Of a DNA stretch of 64,000 nucleotides, positions 38,527-50,300 are shown in pieces. Numbering within the stretch: position 1 is the first letter of the stretch; each line of letters opens with the position of its first letter. This stretch comes from Anthopleura xanthogrammica (lineage: Eukaryota > Cnidaria > Anthozoa > Actiniaria > Actiniidae), in assembly GCA_964019055.1 (NCBI GenBank), contig OZ025214.1:620001-684000 (forward strand), given 5' to 3'. The notes below the pieces were generated by a model, which saw only the letters and a list, made by a program, of their open reading frames with translations, was not told the origin of the DNA and did not search any database. Position numbers and translations under genes: made by a program.

Positions 38527-39768
38527 ATGGCAAACAACCAACCCTCGACAAGCCAACAACCAACAACAACCAAGCCACCTCGCGGAAGACGAAAACCTCA
38601 GATCGACAAACAAGATTTGTACATGTTGACTGCCTTGTGGATGGAACAATCTCCCTGGCGGGCCAAGGATATAACAGTTGTTGGTGCAGTGTTCGTTCAA
38701 CCAAATGATCGAGTTCTCTCTGTTGATTGTAGCAGACGTAATAATGGTGGTGTTGTACATGGTGCGATCAGAGCACTACTCCAGTACCCAGATCAAGTTG
38801 AAGGTTGCCACGTATATCTATCACGACAACCGTGTGCTCACTGTGTCAAGATGCTTGTTCAAGCAGCCGTCAAGAAAGTGTTTTACCTGCCTTTGAAGCC
38901 TGAAAAAGATGAAAAAGAAGAAAACAAGAGCGTTGATGCATTATTTAAAGTAAGTCCAGTAAGCAGAGAGGTCTATGTTCCAAACATCACAGAAGGTGAT
39001 TTAGAAGAACTTGAATCTGCGAATAAAGACAATCCATACGAAACCCGAGAATTAAACTCGGAACAAAGCATCGCATCAGAGGTCGAATGGGACGAGAAAT
39101 GGAAGAAAGATATTGAAGGTAAGATTGGTTGGGATGAATACTCTGATGAAGAAATCAAAAAACAGGTAGACGATGACATGAAAATGTTTTTTGATTGGTT
39201 TGATAAGGGAATCAAGGCAACAGGAGAGGAAAAAGAGATGAAGTGGAAAAAAGAAAAACCAGGTAGCCCCCGCGACGGCGAACCAGGCAGCGCTAGCGCT
39301 AAAATCAAGTTGAATCAAGAGGTTTTCAACCATTTGTCTCGCCTTGCTCAAATGTTGTCCAACCGAACAGACGACCCTAAAACAGGCGTTGGTTGTGTCA
39401 TTACCATTGACGATGAGATTGTCGCTATCGGCTGGAATGGCTTCCCTTCCAAAGCACTGTACGGTAACCATCCACGAGGTTCAGAAGGAGATCAAGCAAA
39501 AAAGAAGAAGTACAAACATATCATCTACGCACTCGAGAACGCTGTGCTTTTCAGGAATCGTAGAGAGCTTTATGGCTGTCGCGTATATCACACCACTGTA
39601 CCCTCAGACGAAGGTATCTCCATGCTATACCAAATAGGCGCCAAAGTACTTGTCCTCCCGTCATTTGACGAAGAAGAACAAGAAACGTCTAAGCCCTTAT
39701 TCTATGACGGCTTGCAAAAAAAGAAGTTGATTGTGTTCAAACAAATAAAAGGAAAAAAAGAAAACTGA
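38527..39768 (+). CDS. CDADC1-like paralogue with degenerate C-terminal active site
   Basis: Intronless, 413 aa, near-identical to its divergent partner through the N-terminal domain and linker (residues about 18-230, including HGAIRALL and PCAHC). The C-terminal domain keeps the fold landmarks (LSRLAQMLSNRTDDP, IGWNGFPSKALY) but has lost every catalytic residue: HAEQNAL has become YALENAV (334-340) and PCNEC has become PSDEG (359-363), so His, Glu and both zinc Cys are gone. The frame is intact and of full length, so this reads as a pseudoenzyme under constraint and not a decayed pseudogene. It might act by pairing with the active copy. The N-terminus carries an extra Thr/Gln/Pro-rich segment. 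The acidic linker is shorter than in the partner. Confidence 0.9.
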   Translation: MANNQPSTSQQPTTTKPPRGRRKPQIDKQDLYMLTALWMEQSPWRAKDITVVGAVFVQPNDRVLSVDCSRRNNGGVVHGAIRALLQYPDQVEGCHVYLSRQPCAHCVKMLVQAAVKKVFYLPLKPEKDEKEENKSVDALFKVSPVSREVYVPNITEGDLEELESANKDNPYETRELNSEQSIASEVEWDEKWKKDIEGKIGWDEYSDEEIKKQVDDDMKMFFDWFDKGIKATGEEKEMKWKKEKPGSPRDGEPGSASAKIKLNQEVFNHLSRLAQMLSNRTDDPKTGVGCVITIDDEIVAIGWNGFPSKALYGNHPRGSEGDQAKKKKYKHIIYALENAVLFRNRRELYGCRVYHTTVPSDEGISMLYQIGAKVLVLPSFDEEEQETSKPLFYDGLQKKKLIVFKQIKGKKEN

Positions 39769-41322
39769 CGTCAATGTCCCATCAAGGAGGAGGAGGAGTA
39801 GGCAAAAAAACTAAAAACTAAAAAAACACCCGGAAATAAGGAGCACAGTGTTTGATTTGAATGTTTTTTGTTTCTCTAACCTCGTTTCGAAGAATCCCGG
39901 GTGGCGTAACAATGAGAGCGCTTGCCTCTTACCAATGCGACCCGCGGGTTCGATTCCCGCCGGGCTCGGTGTCGATGTGAGTAGAGTTGCTTTATTGTTC
40001 TCTCCTGTGCTTCGAGGGTTTCTCTCCGGGTTCATCTCCCTCCTTAAAAATAAACTTCTAAATTCCAATTGGAATAACAGTGGACGAGCTACTCCGTAGA
40101 GATGCCACTGCTAAATTCCATTTATTTATCTATTTTATTGACACACAAGTTACCTTATTCACTAGTATCGTAGATTAGACTAATATCTATTTCATTGGTC
40201 AGATGATATGAAACGAAACAGTAATTCACAAAACTGGAAAAAAGAAAACTTTTAAAGGCTCAGTAATTATCTCCACAAGTTGCATTCTGGAAGATAATAA
40301 TAGCTTTATCCGCAGTGATTTATATACTTCATGACGATGATCTTACTGCACTATGGCATTTTTACCGGCTCCAGAAAGGGGAGCCCTTTTTCCAATATCC
40401 CACGATATATTAATTAATATTATGATGACGAAGATGATACTATACATCAGTAAGTCAGTAAATAAAATTGCATGCTTATTTCTGAATAAAATGTTAGCGA
40501 CCTCTTGATAAGCCGAGGGTATTCCACTGGGTTAAGGATTAAGTAATAAATATTGAAGTTTAACAGCACTCTTTAAAATGAAACTGCATGATTGATTGGA
40601 TTCATAGTTATTGAATAAAGATACGTTGAAAGCCTTTCTTTGTTTTCTTGATACAGACTATAGCAGATAATAAAATACTCTCTAATATACAAAAGTCCAA
40701 GTGTTCTAAACACGTGATAGGTTTATTTAGTAATTTTACAAGTTGTACTTGAAGTATTTGGCCAACTATTCAACAACTTTTCGTCGTTTTGGAACTAGAT
40801 TCAGCCGTGTTGTACAGTGTAAATAAACTGAGAAATTCTAGGCAGTTCCTATGCACACACACGAACACATACCGGAGATGCTTGCAGTGCACCTTCAGTG
40901 AGATTTATCCTTTTACGAAACCTACACGATATAAAAACGTTGACCATAAACACTGGTGCAGTTACATAACCGTAGAAAACTTATTTGCACGGCACGGAGT
41001 TGGGTTGACTGAGTGATACCAGTGATCCAATCAGAGTGTGCGCTGTTTTCAAATCAGTATACTTGGACCAGGGGCGGATTCAGGAGAGGGTTGTGGGGGT
41101 TGCAAATCCTCTCTGAGAATTTTGATTAGCTGGCTGACACGGTGAGAGAATGATTGCTAACTAGAAATAGGTGTTACTCTCACTGTCATTGCCATCATAC
41201 AACCCCCTGTTTAAAGAAATCCTGAGTTCGCTCCTGTTGGACGCAGCGCCGGCACGGCACGGCCTATATATTAAATCTTTCAGAAATACAAAACCTACAT
41301 TATGAACGTACAGGATATAAAA
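39769..41322. other. Spacer between deaminase copy and ADGRA
   Basis: Apart from the SINE at 39896-40115 this is AT-rich sequence without a supported gene. It should include the 3' UTR of the minus-strand ADGRA gene next to 41322. A stretch at 41067-41230 (aggggcggattcaggagagg) looks like an old repeat; similar wording (gtggatccagg) occurs near 58415. Confidence 0.4.
39896..40115 (+). repeat. tRNA-derived SINE, family B
   Basis: cccgggtggcgtaac, gcgcttgcctcttacca and the intact B-box gggttcgattcccgc give a good tRNA-like head; gtgagtagagttgc and ttctctcctgtgcttcgagg follow as in the copy at 7829-8062. Confidence 0.85.
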
Positions 41323-44300
41323 CTAAACACTAGTCTCGTTGCGGGTCTGGTTAGGCTCACTAGCCAAATAAGGCACAGGGACGTAGGTTAAACGAGGAAC
41401 TGGATCAGCAACCCATTCTTTTGCTTCAGGTTTGACGCGTTCAGGTTTTAACGACGACGCCGAGGTCCGATGTGGTGGGAGAGAAGACGTGTGTCTTCTC
41501 TTAGGCTGTGAATTCCCCTCCCTACTCCTTCTAGTTCTAGATTTGTCAGAGTTTCTGCGTGGTCTTTTTCGAGGAAGATTATCATTAGAAGGTCCATTAA
41601 GATGCATACCCCGTGAGGGTGGTAGTAAGGAAATGTTTTCAGTATATGGAATCTCATTATCAGGCCTATTTGGCCCATTATGTTCATGAGAGGGAGGTGG
41701 GTTCCCTGTGTTATTTGGTGGTGGTTCATTGATGGATTCATAGACATGATCCGGTGGTCTTTGCCGCACGACCCCGTTAAGTCGTTGAGGTATAGTAACA
41801 TAACGTTCCTCGGGAACAATATTAGGATAAGGTCCTTGTATGGGTACATTTCCATGGTAATTGAAGTTCCCAGGACCGTACGGTAGAAGCGGGTAATGAT
41901 CTGGCATTGGCTGTCCCCTCCCCCCTGACCATGTTGGTAACATGTTGTCTTGTGCACCAGGTATTGGTGGTCGGGATTGGGGGTCACAAGCCGCCGGTAC
42001 TGACACACCCGACGAGGCACATGAAGAATAAGGGATAAAAGGAGCATCTAAGTAGCCCCCAGGCCCTCGTGATGATTGTTCGGACGGAGCAGTCTCTGGT
42101 ACTGCTATATCCGCCTCTATGTTTCTTTTTACTTGGTCGAAAAGTGAATTTTGAGACGGTTTTCTAGACCCATTTCCTTCATTTTTCAACTTTATACTCG
42201 ACTCTCTTGAACTTGTTATTGAATTCTTCTCCGGCATCGCAAGTGGTATTCTTTCTTTCTTTTTCTTTCGGCTTTTCTTGTTTTCTATTTCCGGTACACA
42301 ATAGCTATATCGATAACCCGGTGGATGTTGGTTTATGTTCGGAGGAGGATGACTTACAGGAAGCGGCGCAGACACACAAGACTGCCTGTCTGACATTGAA
42401 GTAGTAACGGAATGTTTATCTGAACCTGGCGGAGAACCCGGGTAATTGACTGGCATTTGACCACCATTTTCTACAGTTTTTGCATCGTTAATAGGAATAT
42501 CAACCATTAAAGCAGCAGACGATGGCAAGGAAACGTTCGATTGGATATCAGTAGCGACAGGTGTGGTAGGGGCGCCGTAAATTTGAGGAATAACCGGGGC
42601 TGGAGTACCGTTTTCTCTGACGGTGTCTCCATTTACTAACGCAGTTGTCACTTTATCTTGTTGTACGGCTTCTCCTTCCTGATCTAAAACATACTTCTTT
42701 TTCCAAAAAAATTTCTTTAAAAGATCGATCCAGTATTGCTTGGCTCTTTTGTTTTTAAAGCAATAAAACAGAAATATTATTAACCCGAGTGTGATATTCG
42801 CCACCGCATAGGCACAACTCAGTGCTACGTTCAAGTACCGCGAACGCTGAAATCGAACGAGAAGAAATCCGAGTGCAAAATTAACCAAGATCATTAACAA
42901 TACTAAAAGGCTTCCTTTCTGGTACACAAATATCTCTTCCTTGGGCGGTAAAGCATCCTCTATGTGTTGGATTAATTCACATTTCGATGCTATTTGATCT
43001 GGTAAGTTTTCATCTTGTTCTGCAACTGCAGTTTCTTCCTCGGCTTGTGTTTGGAAGGCATGTTTTTCGAAGGCAATAGAATCGTAGGTTTTTAGTGCGA
43101 GATTGTTAAGGCGTATAAACATGATGATGTCGATAAGGACAACTAGACATGCTGGGCCGACGAAAGCACCCAGGAATGGATTAGGTTTTAGCCAACAACT
43201 GAAACAAAAAAATACATACACTTTATAATAGACAGGAGGGCCTAGTGTTCTTCCATTCATTCATGGTCATGAGCCACTTCCGTGAGCAGTTCGTGGCTGA
43301 TTGATATGATATGTGGTGTGACGTGCTGTGATATGATGTGACGTGGTGTGACGTGGCGTGATGTGATATGATGTGGTGTGACGTGACGCGACTTGAAGTG
43401 ATGTGATGTGACATGGTATGACGTGACGTGTTGAATGATTTGATGTAACATGGTTGATTGATTGAATGTGACAGACAATGACTGATTGATATGTGTGACG
43501 TGACGTGATGTGACGTGACGTGGTGTGACGTGACGTGGTGTGACGTGACGTGGTGTGACGTGACGTGTTTGATGTGATGTGACATGATTGATGTGACGTG
43601 ACTATTTGATGTCGCGTGATTATTTGATGTGATTTCATATGATTGATCTAATGATTGCGTAACACTCCTCAAACACATTGACTTACTATTTATCAACGCT
43701 GTAGTTATCAGGATTACCAGCAACAGTTATTCCACATATGATAAGAGGAATGCCTGGGGAATAAAAGCAGTGCAATGAAAAGTAATGTTCAAGATGTCGA
43801 ATACAATACGATTTACTACTTACCCCAGCTTATCATATAATAGCGCAAAACAGGGTTAAACTCCTCAGGAGTGATAGCTGTACGAATAAGTCTACACAGA
43901 CAGAGACCACCACAACCAATCCACAACAACGAACAAAGGAGAAAATAATGCAGTAATACTCCAACTGCACGGCATACTAAAGCGTTGGTCACATGAAAGA
44001 TTCCCGCCACGAACACCACCACAGCGACCAACAATGCTAGACAAAGGTTCATGAGCATGGCCGCGTCGTCTCGGTTGTAACGCAGTTTCCTAGAGAGAGT
44101 CACGTGATTATCAGTATGACGTCATTCCATAGTATTCAATATAGTACTCACGTGACAATATTAACGGATATATGCACGAGTATATCCGTGTACTTACCTA
44201 AATACAGCATATGTTATGAACGTTATCAGCAGTAGTAGTACACATACAGCCGCACCCACGTATACCAATGGCTCCAACATGAAGCCGTTACGCTGAATCT

Positions 44301-47300
44301 GTCCATACGCCTCGACACTTTTATCCACAGACTGAAGCATAGAAATACTCTAATGTTACTGTGTGTCCAGAGGGAAAGACAGTTCAAAATTTGTCCCAGA
44401 TTAGCCTGGTTTAGGGATTCTTGATTGGTGTGGTATACCCCCTTCCACCCCAATTACTTTTAACACAAAACGCCAGACTCGCCATTGCTTCACTTCAACC
44501 TTTGTATAGACCCCTTTCACGTGACGTCAAAACAGCTCAATTTGGAGGACAAAAAAAAGGGAATATATAACTTATTTTGTTTGAGGGTTTCATAATGCGT
44601 TCATCTTACCATCAAGATAGCAAAGTAAGTCCTGTCAAGCAGCTGTGTACAGTGTGTCACGGTGTTATTGCTTTCTTTACTCAGGATGCAGTCCTTATTC
44701 TCAAGCCAGGCTCCAATACCCGCTGAAAAACAAATCACGAACCAAGAACGCTTTTACAACACCAAAAAAACTATGCAATGTGGATCCGGCAGTATCTGGA
44801 GGGAGGGTAAGGGCCGGGATTGAGGGTGGTTTTCAGAAATTTTGGCAAGATACCAAACGTTTGGAATTTTACTCCCTAAAATGTGCGTTTATCTCCCCCG
44901 CTCCTTTGGAGTCTCCCCAGAGATGTGGTATAATAAACTATAAGTACCTTGTTGGCTTTGTTTCCAGTAAGCTGATATAGGTGACGAAAGACCTCGCTGA
45001 AAGTAGAGTACATCATATCTAGCAAGTCTGAATAGTCTTTTATACAAGAATTTGAAGAAGCAATAATACCTGATCAATGTGGTACTTGATCGCTATGGGT
45101 TGGGTCAAGTTGGCCAGCGGTGTAGCTATGAATTTAGTAATATTTTTTTAACATTAGTACAAGGATGCACACTGAATACTACAAAAAATTTGCTATATTC
45201 TGTCCTGGGTACCCGAGGCTCATGGGAAGGAGTGAGTAATTAACTGAGCGAGGGATCTTTTCTCTCTCCATGGATTGCCACTGTGATGGCAGTGTACTTC
45301 TGTTAGCTATTCCGAGGTTCAGTAAAAACCTGGGTCGAGTTGGCATTGCAGTGCATTGTGGGACTGTTTGGGGACATATTTTCAAAGGCGTGTATTGTGT
45401 CCCCTAAGACAATGCCCTGCAATACCAATCCGACCAAGTTTTATACTCAACCTCGGAATGGCGGGGAACTAACGTTTTCCGACACGTTTTCCAAAATTTT
45501 GGCAACCTTCCACAATGTGTAGTCAAAAGCAATATAACCCCTTCCCCTCCCCCACCCCCAAACAAAAAATGCCGCACCCCCCCCCCCCCCCAAAACATAT
45601 AATAACTTACCAATGCGTAACTGAACAACACTGGTAGCGACTTTAGGATTGTCAACGAGTGAGCCATTTCTGATGTGAGGAAATAATTTACTGTTCTTGT
45701 AGACTGTAAAGTGTAGTTTTATCTCAGAAGTTGAAAGAAATCGACCACCAACAAACATGTCCTTAGGAAGGTGTACTGAGGCTTCAAGGGGTGCCTAGGG
45801 TGGTAATGAACAAAAAGTTAGGGCCGTTCACAAGGGTAGACCCGTTGCACGTGACGTCAAAGCAGCTCAATTCGGACAAAAAAAAATTTCAATCTCCTGA
45901 GAATTGGCTCAATTGGGCTCCCTGTGATTACGCCACTTACCTTAGAGGGCGAAAACGTCGAAGAGTTTTGCCAGAATAAGTTACAAGTAATTGTACTGAG
46001 CTGTCCTTTAGCGTTACGTAATGCTGCGCATGTCTTTCCTTTGTAGGCCAATGGATAAATGTTCACGGTACTCATACCAACATTACTGGCAATAAGTGTT
46101 ATTCTTGTTTTGGCTGTATTGGCTAACTCTTCAAGGATCATGACTAAGCTGCAGAAAAGTGAAAAAGAATGTCCAGTCAATATTGGACTGTGATTGGATG
46201 AATTACATTACCGCCTCTTTTTGATTGGTGGATTTGAAGGTTACGTCACCAGACAGTTCTCATTCATAATTCAAATCTGATCTTTAGCGCAGGATAACGA
46301 CTATTCTAATTTGTCGTGCTGTGCTGAGTGCAGTTGTAAAGTACTTTGGGATTGGCAGAACACGTGAGAAGGGTTGAGAAGCAGTCTCCAATATAGTCAT
46401 GCTTCTATTAACACTTGTCGTGTTCTACCTATCCCCGCGTGCTTTATAACAGCACACAGCACACGCGCGCGTTTGTTTTCTATTTCAGTCCTCACTATAG
46501 TACCATGTGTTTCCCACCATGCGAAAACCGTTTTAATTCCTGAACTTTGATAAGATGAAAAAGGGTTTAGTGTTTACCTAGAGCAAGCCTTGGATTTCAT
46601 TTGAGCTTCAGCTAGAACGGAATCCTCAACATTCATCAAATTGCTGACTATATGGACCATAGTCTGGCCAATCTATGGAATAAGAATAGTTTACAACAAC
46701 CAAATGTTACTACCAGTCAAGGCCAATGACATTTTATCAAGAGGGAGGACACTTTGACGTAGAGGGGTGTGGAGGAAGGGCGGGGCAGGGCAATCAATTT
46801 CCCTCTCCCTCCACTGCTACGCACACAAATTGCCACCATTTTCCCTTCAAATTAATTCAACATTCCCCTTATTACGTCTTGATACCACTACCACCAGAAT
46901 CCTCTTCGAATTCTTTTTCTTATTCAAATGTTTGAACTCCTTTGGGAGTCACAAGATAATGGTGTCAATTAGACCAACAAAAGGAACTATGGAAAGGATT
47001 CTGGTAGTAGTGGTATCAAAAGCAATAAGGGGAATCGAGAATGCTAATTGGATCTGTGAATTAACCGTTCCCTGACTTTGGGTTGGGAACAATTTAAGCC
47101 GTTCAGTAAGCCACTAACCTGCTGTCCACTGTTGATGTAAGGTCGAATGCGATCAAGGATGTCAGCGGTGTACGTGATATCAACATCGGACTTGAAACGT
47201 GTCGTGTTCCTAGTGATTCTGAGCAAAGCTTTACAGATGGTAATGGCGGTTGTGCTGTTACTTAAAGGTGACTGAAAATATAAACAGTGCAAGTTATGAG

Positions 47301-50300
47301 TATCATACGGTTAGTGGCACGTGGATGATGTGGAGGGAAGAGAAAAAGAATGAAAGAATGAAGGAACGAGAACAGAGGGAAAAGAAGAGAGGAAAGTGAG
47401 GAAAAGTACAGACGAACGATGGAAAAGGAAAAAGGATGGAAAAAGAAGTTGAAAAAATGAAAAAAATTGACGCAAAAATATACCTGTTTTAAATCATACA
47501 ACTCTTGAGTTAAAGTATCAACAAACCCACAACCATCTGCCTCAATATCCATCCACTTCCCGTCCGCCGAGCATTTCCTGTATGCAAATCCCTTACTCTT
47601 CGAGGACGCCCGCATGGTTCCCGCAGGACAAGGAAGCTGAGCAATACTTCCCACAGCTGCATTATCCCAATGAAAAGATCCTTTATTGGTCTTGGTGATT
47701 TCTTCATGGCAATATTTAGAACCACCAGGCAAGACAAGAAGCGATGATTTTCCCTCTTTCTTGCTCTTATCACTTGCTATGATACACCTATAAACACCGG
47801 TGTCTTCAAGGTCTAGTTTTTGAAAGTGTAGCGTGGTGATAATGCTAGCAGCTTGGAGATCAGTCTGGAATGCGATTTCGCCTCGGAGATCAGGTGAGTT
47901 AGGTATGAGAAGCTTATTATTCTTGTACCAGTTGATTTTGAGCCCAGGAATCCATGTCGTTCCACATGTGTAGGTGAATGAATCTCCTTTGATCCCAACT
48001 TCGTTGTTTTTTGGTTTGAATAAATAGAATGGTAACTGAAGAGTATCTAAAGAGAACAATAATTATCTCAGTTGTTGCGCGCACAGTAGCACCGTCGTGA
48101 GGAGGGTAGTCCACTCGCCGCTCACCCCTGGGGTCTCGGGTTCGATTCCATGTGAGTAGTTTATTGGGTCTCTCCCTTGATTCAAGGGTTTTTCTCCGGG
48201 TTGTCACGTTTTCCTTGTTCCGCAAAACCTAACGCTAGATTTCATTTCGTTCTGTGAGTTAGCCATGCCCCGATCAGCCCAGAGCTTGGTTCAGGGTTTG
48301 ATCTGCGAGTTATTTGTGCCCTGACTTAGATCAGCCCAGAGGTTGTTTCAGGGTTTGATATGTGAGTTATTCGTGCCCTGACTTAGATCAGCCCAGAGCT
48401 TGTACCACAGGTTTCATGTCCTTTAGAGCAAAACGTTTAGATATCTTACCACATTGAAGGTTCTTTGGTGAGATTTTTGCAATCTCGTTGAACTTAAAAG
48501 GTTCAGGATAGGCACAAGTTCCTTTGATGGAAACTTTGTTCTTTTTAAGCTTAAGAAGCCATTTAACATGACAGTCACACAGCATGTCATTAGATGACAC
48601 GTCCCTAGTGATACATAATACACAATAAGAAAAGTATAAGTACAAGTTTTGCAATAACAGCGAATATATGTTTTCTTTGCTGCGCAATACTTGCGTTTGC
48701 GTTTGGAAGCGCGCTCAACCTCGAGGAAGGAATCTACTGATATCCGCACTGTTATCTGTAGAAAAACAACAGCTGTGCATGGTGCCCTGGCAACCGGTGC
48801 GCGCAAGTTTAGCGCAGCAGTTTGTTCCGTGTCACAGCTAAAAAGGCTGTAGTTTTCGGCAGGTGTAATTCAAAACATTTCTCGGAAAAAAAATGTTTAA
48901 TAGGTGTTGCATCATGTTGCGCAATACATGGTTGTACAAAAAAATGATCATGAGTTGTATCACTAGTTGAGAATAATACTGGGACAAGCTGACAAGCTGA
49001 CAAGCTAGGTTGATTCCATGATCCAAGAGAGAAACAAGCGCAACGGCCATACATATACAGTATGGATTCCTTAAAGTTATAGAGGGAAAAAATGATGAAA
49101 ATAAAAAGTATAAAGACGACAAGATGCATGAAACACGGCTATTCTGGAAGAACTTTTGTTTCTCAATTTAATTTCAATCACATTTTCTTATATCTCTAAA
49201 TTGAAGGGTATTCTACAGTGTTGTAGTTAGTTTCTTCCACGACTGTGTAAACTCTGATTGACATCAAACTGATGAATCAAACGAGCCTTGTCGTTCTCGG
49301 GCTAGTTTTGCTTTTCTCCACACCAAACTCATAGTACTTTGGCTCAAAGAACAGTGCGGTTCCACCACTTTCTTCATCATTTCTTTGACCGCCAAGAACT
49401 CTTGTCTTATATTGTCCTCCATGACAATCATCACTTGATCAAACATTATAATCATATGACGCATAAACTGTACAAGTTTGTTCATATCATCTTGGATTCT
49501 TGCCTCCAAATACTCACACGTTACGACCATTTTGTTGATGCTTTCTAAAGAGAGCTCTCCTTGTAGAATCAAGGCTTGAATGCAGCTTGCACTTTCTCGT
49601 AGAGATTGACATACCTCTACTAGATCATTGATAACGCGTTTTAAATTTGCGAAGAAGTAAAACTGTCCTTCTTGGAGAGCTTTGAACTTTCTTTCCTTGG
49701 ATATTCCCTGCTTGAATTGCCTGCTCATAGTCTTCTTCTTCTTTCTATTCTTATTCAGAAAACTATAAACTCTTCTCGACTGGGAAACTGATATAGCGAA
49801 GTAGCTCAAAGCGACAAGCTCTCTTTCCTAGAAAATATTCACAGTTTCCCTAAAAATTTTTGATTTTATGAAACCAGGGAGGTGGTTTCTCCCTGATGAA
49901 ACCTTCCTTTTTTAGAAAAAACTTTAGGAAGTTGAAAGAATTAAGCTAAAAGACGTGTATACTGTCAGGAGCGACGACAGACTAAGTCCTTTGCATATAA
50001 AACATCTTGAAGGAAATTTATGTTCACAACCACAAAAACCAACAAATAAATAAAACATATCAAAAATACGAAATGTCAAAAATGAAGATTTTCCTAAATA
50101 AATATATTTCAGTAAAATTCATTAAACATATAATTTCATTGTGTAATAGTTTTAAAGTTAATCACCAAAATAAAATAGAATGATTGACTTTTTAAAAGAA
50201 TACCCTAAAGCAAAGCGAATATTTTCTATTTTTCGATGTGACAGATGTTGATATAACGGAAAGCATGAAGAACGATTGATCTGAGATTACAACACAAATG

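Noticed and set aside
41448..42047. 199-codon minus-strand frame inside the ADGRA tail exon
   Set aside because: Out-of-frame shadow of the low-complexity, Pro-rich tail; the ADGRA frame continues to the PDZ motif.
43223..43723. Several 70-166 codon frames rich in HVTSHH-type repeats
   Set aside because: They are readings of the GTGACGTG minisatellite in ADGRA intron 16; all registers are open because the repeat lacks stops.
45404..45758. Gly-rich frames across 45540-45600
   Set aside because: Created by poly-C sequence in ADGRA intron 12; exon 12 ends at 45611 with a good donor.
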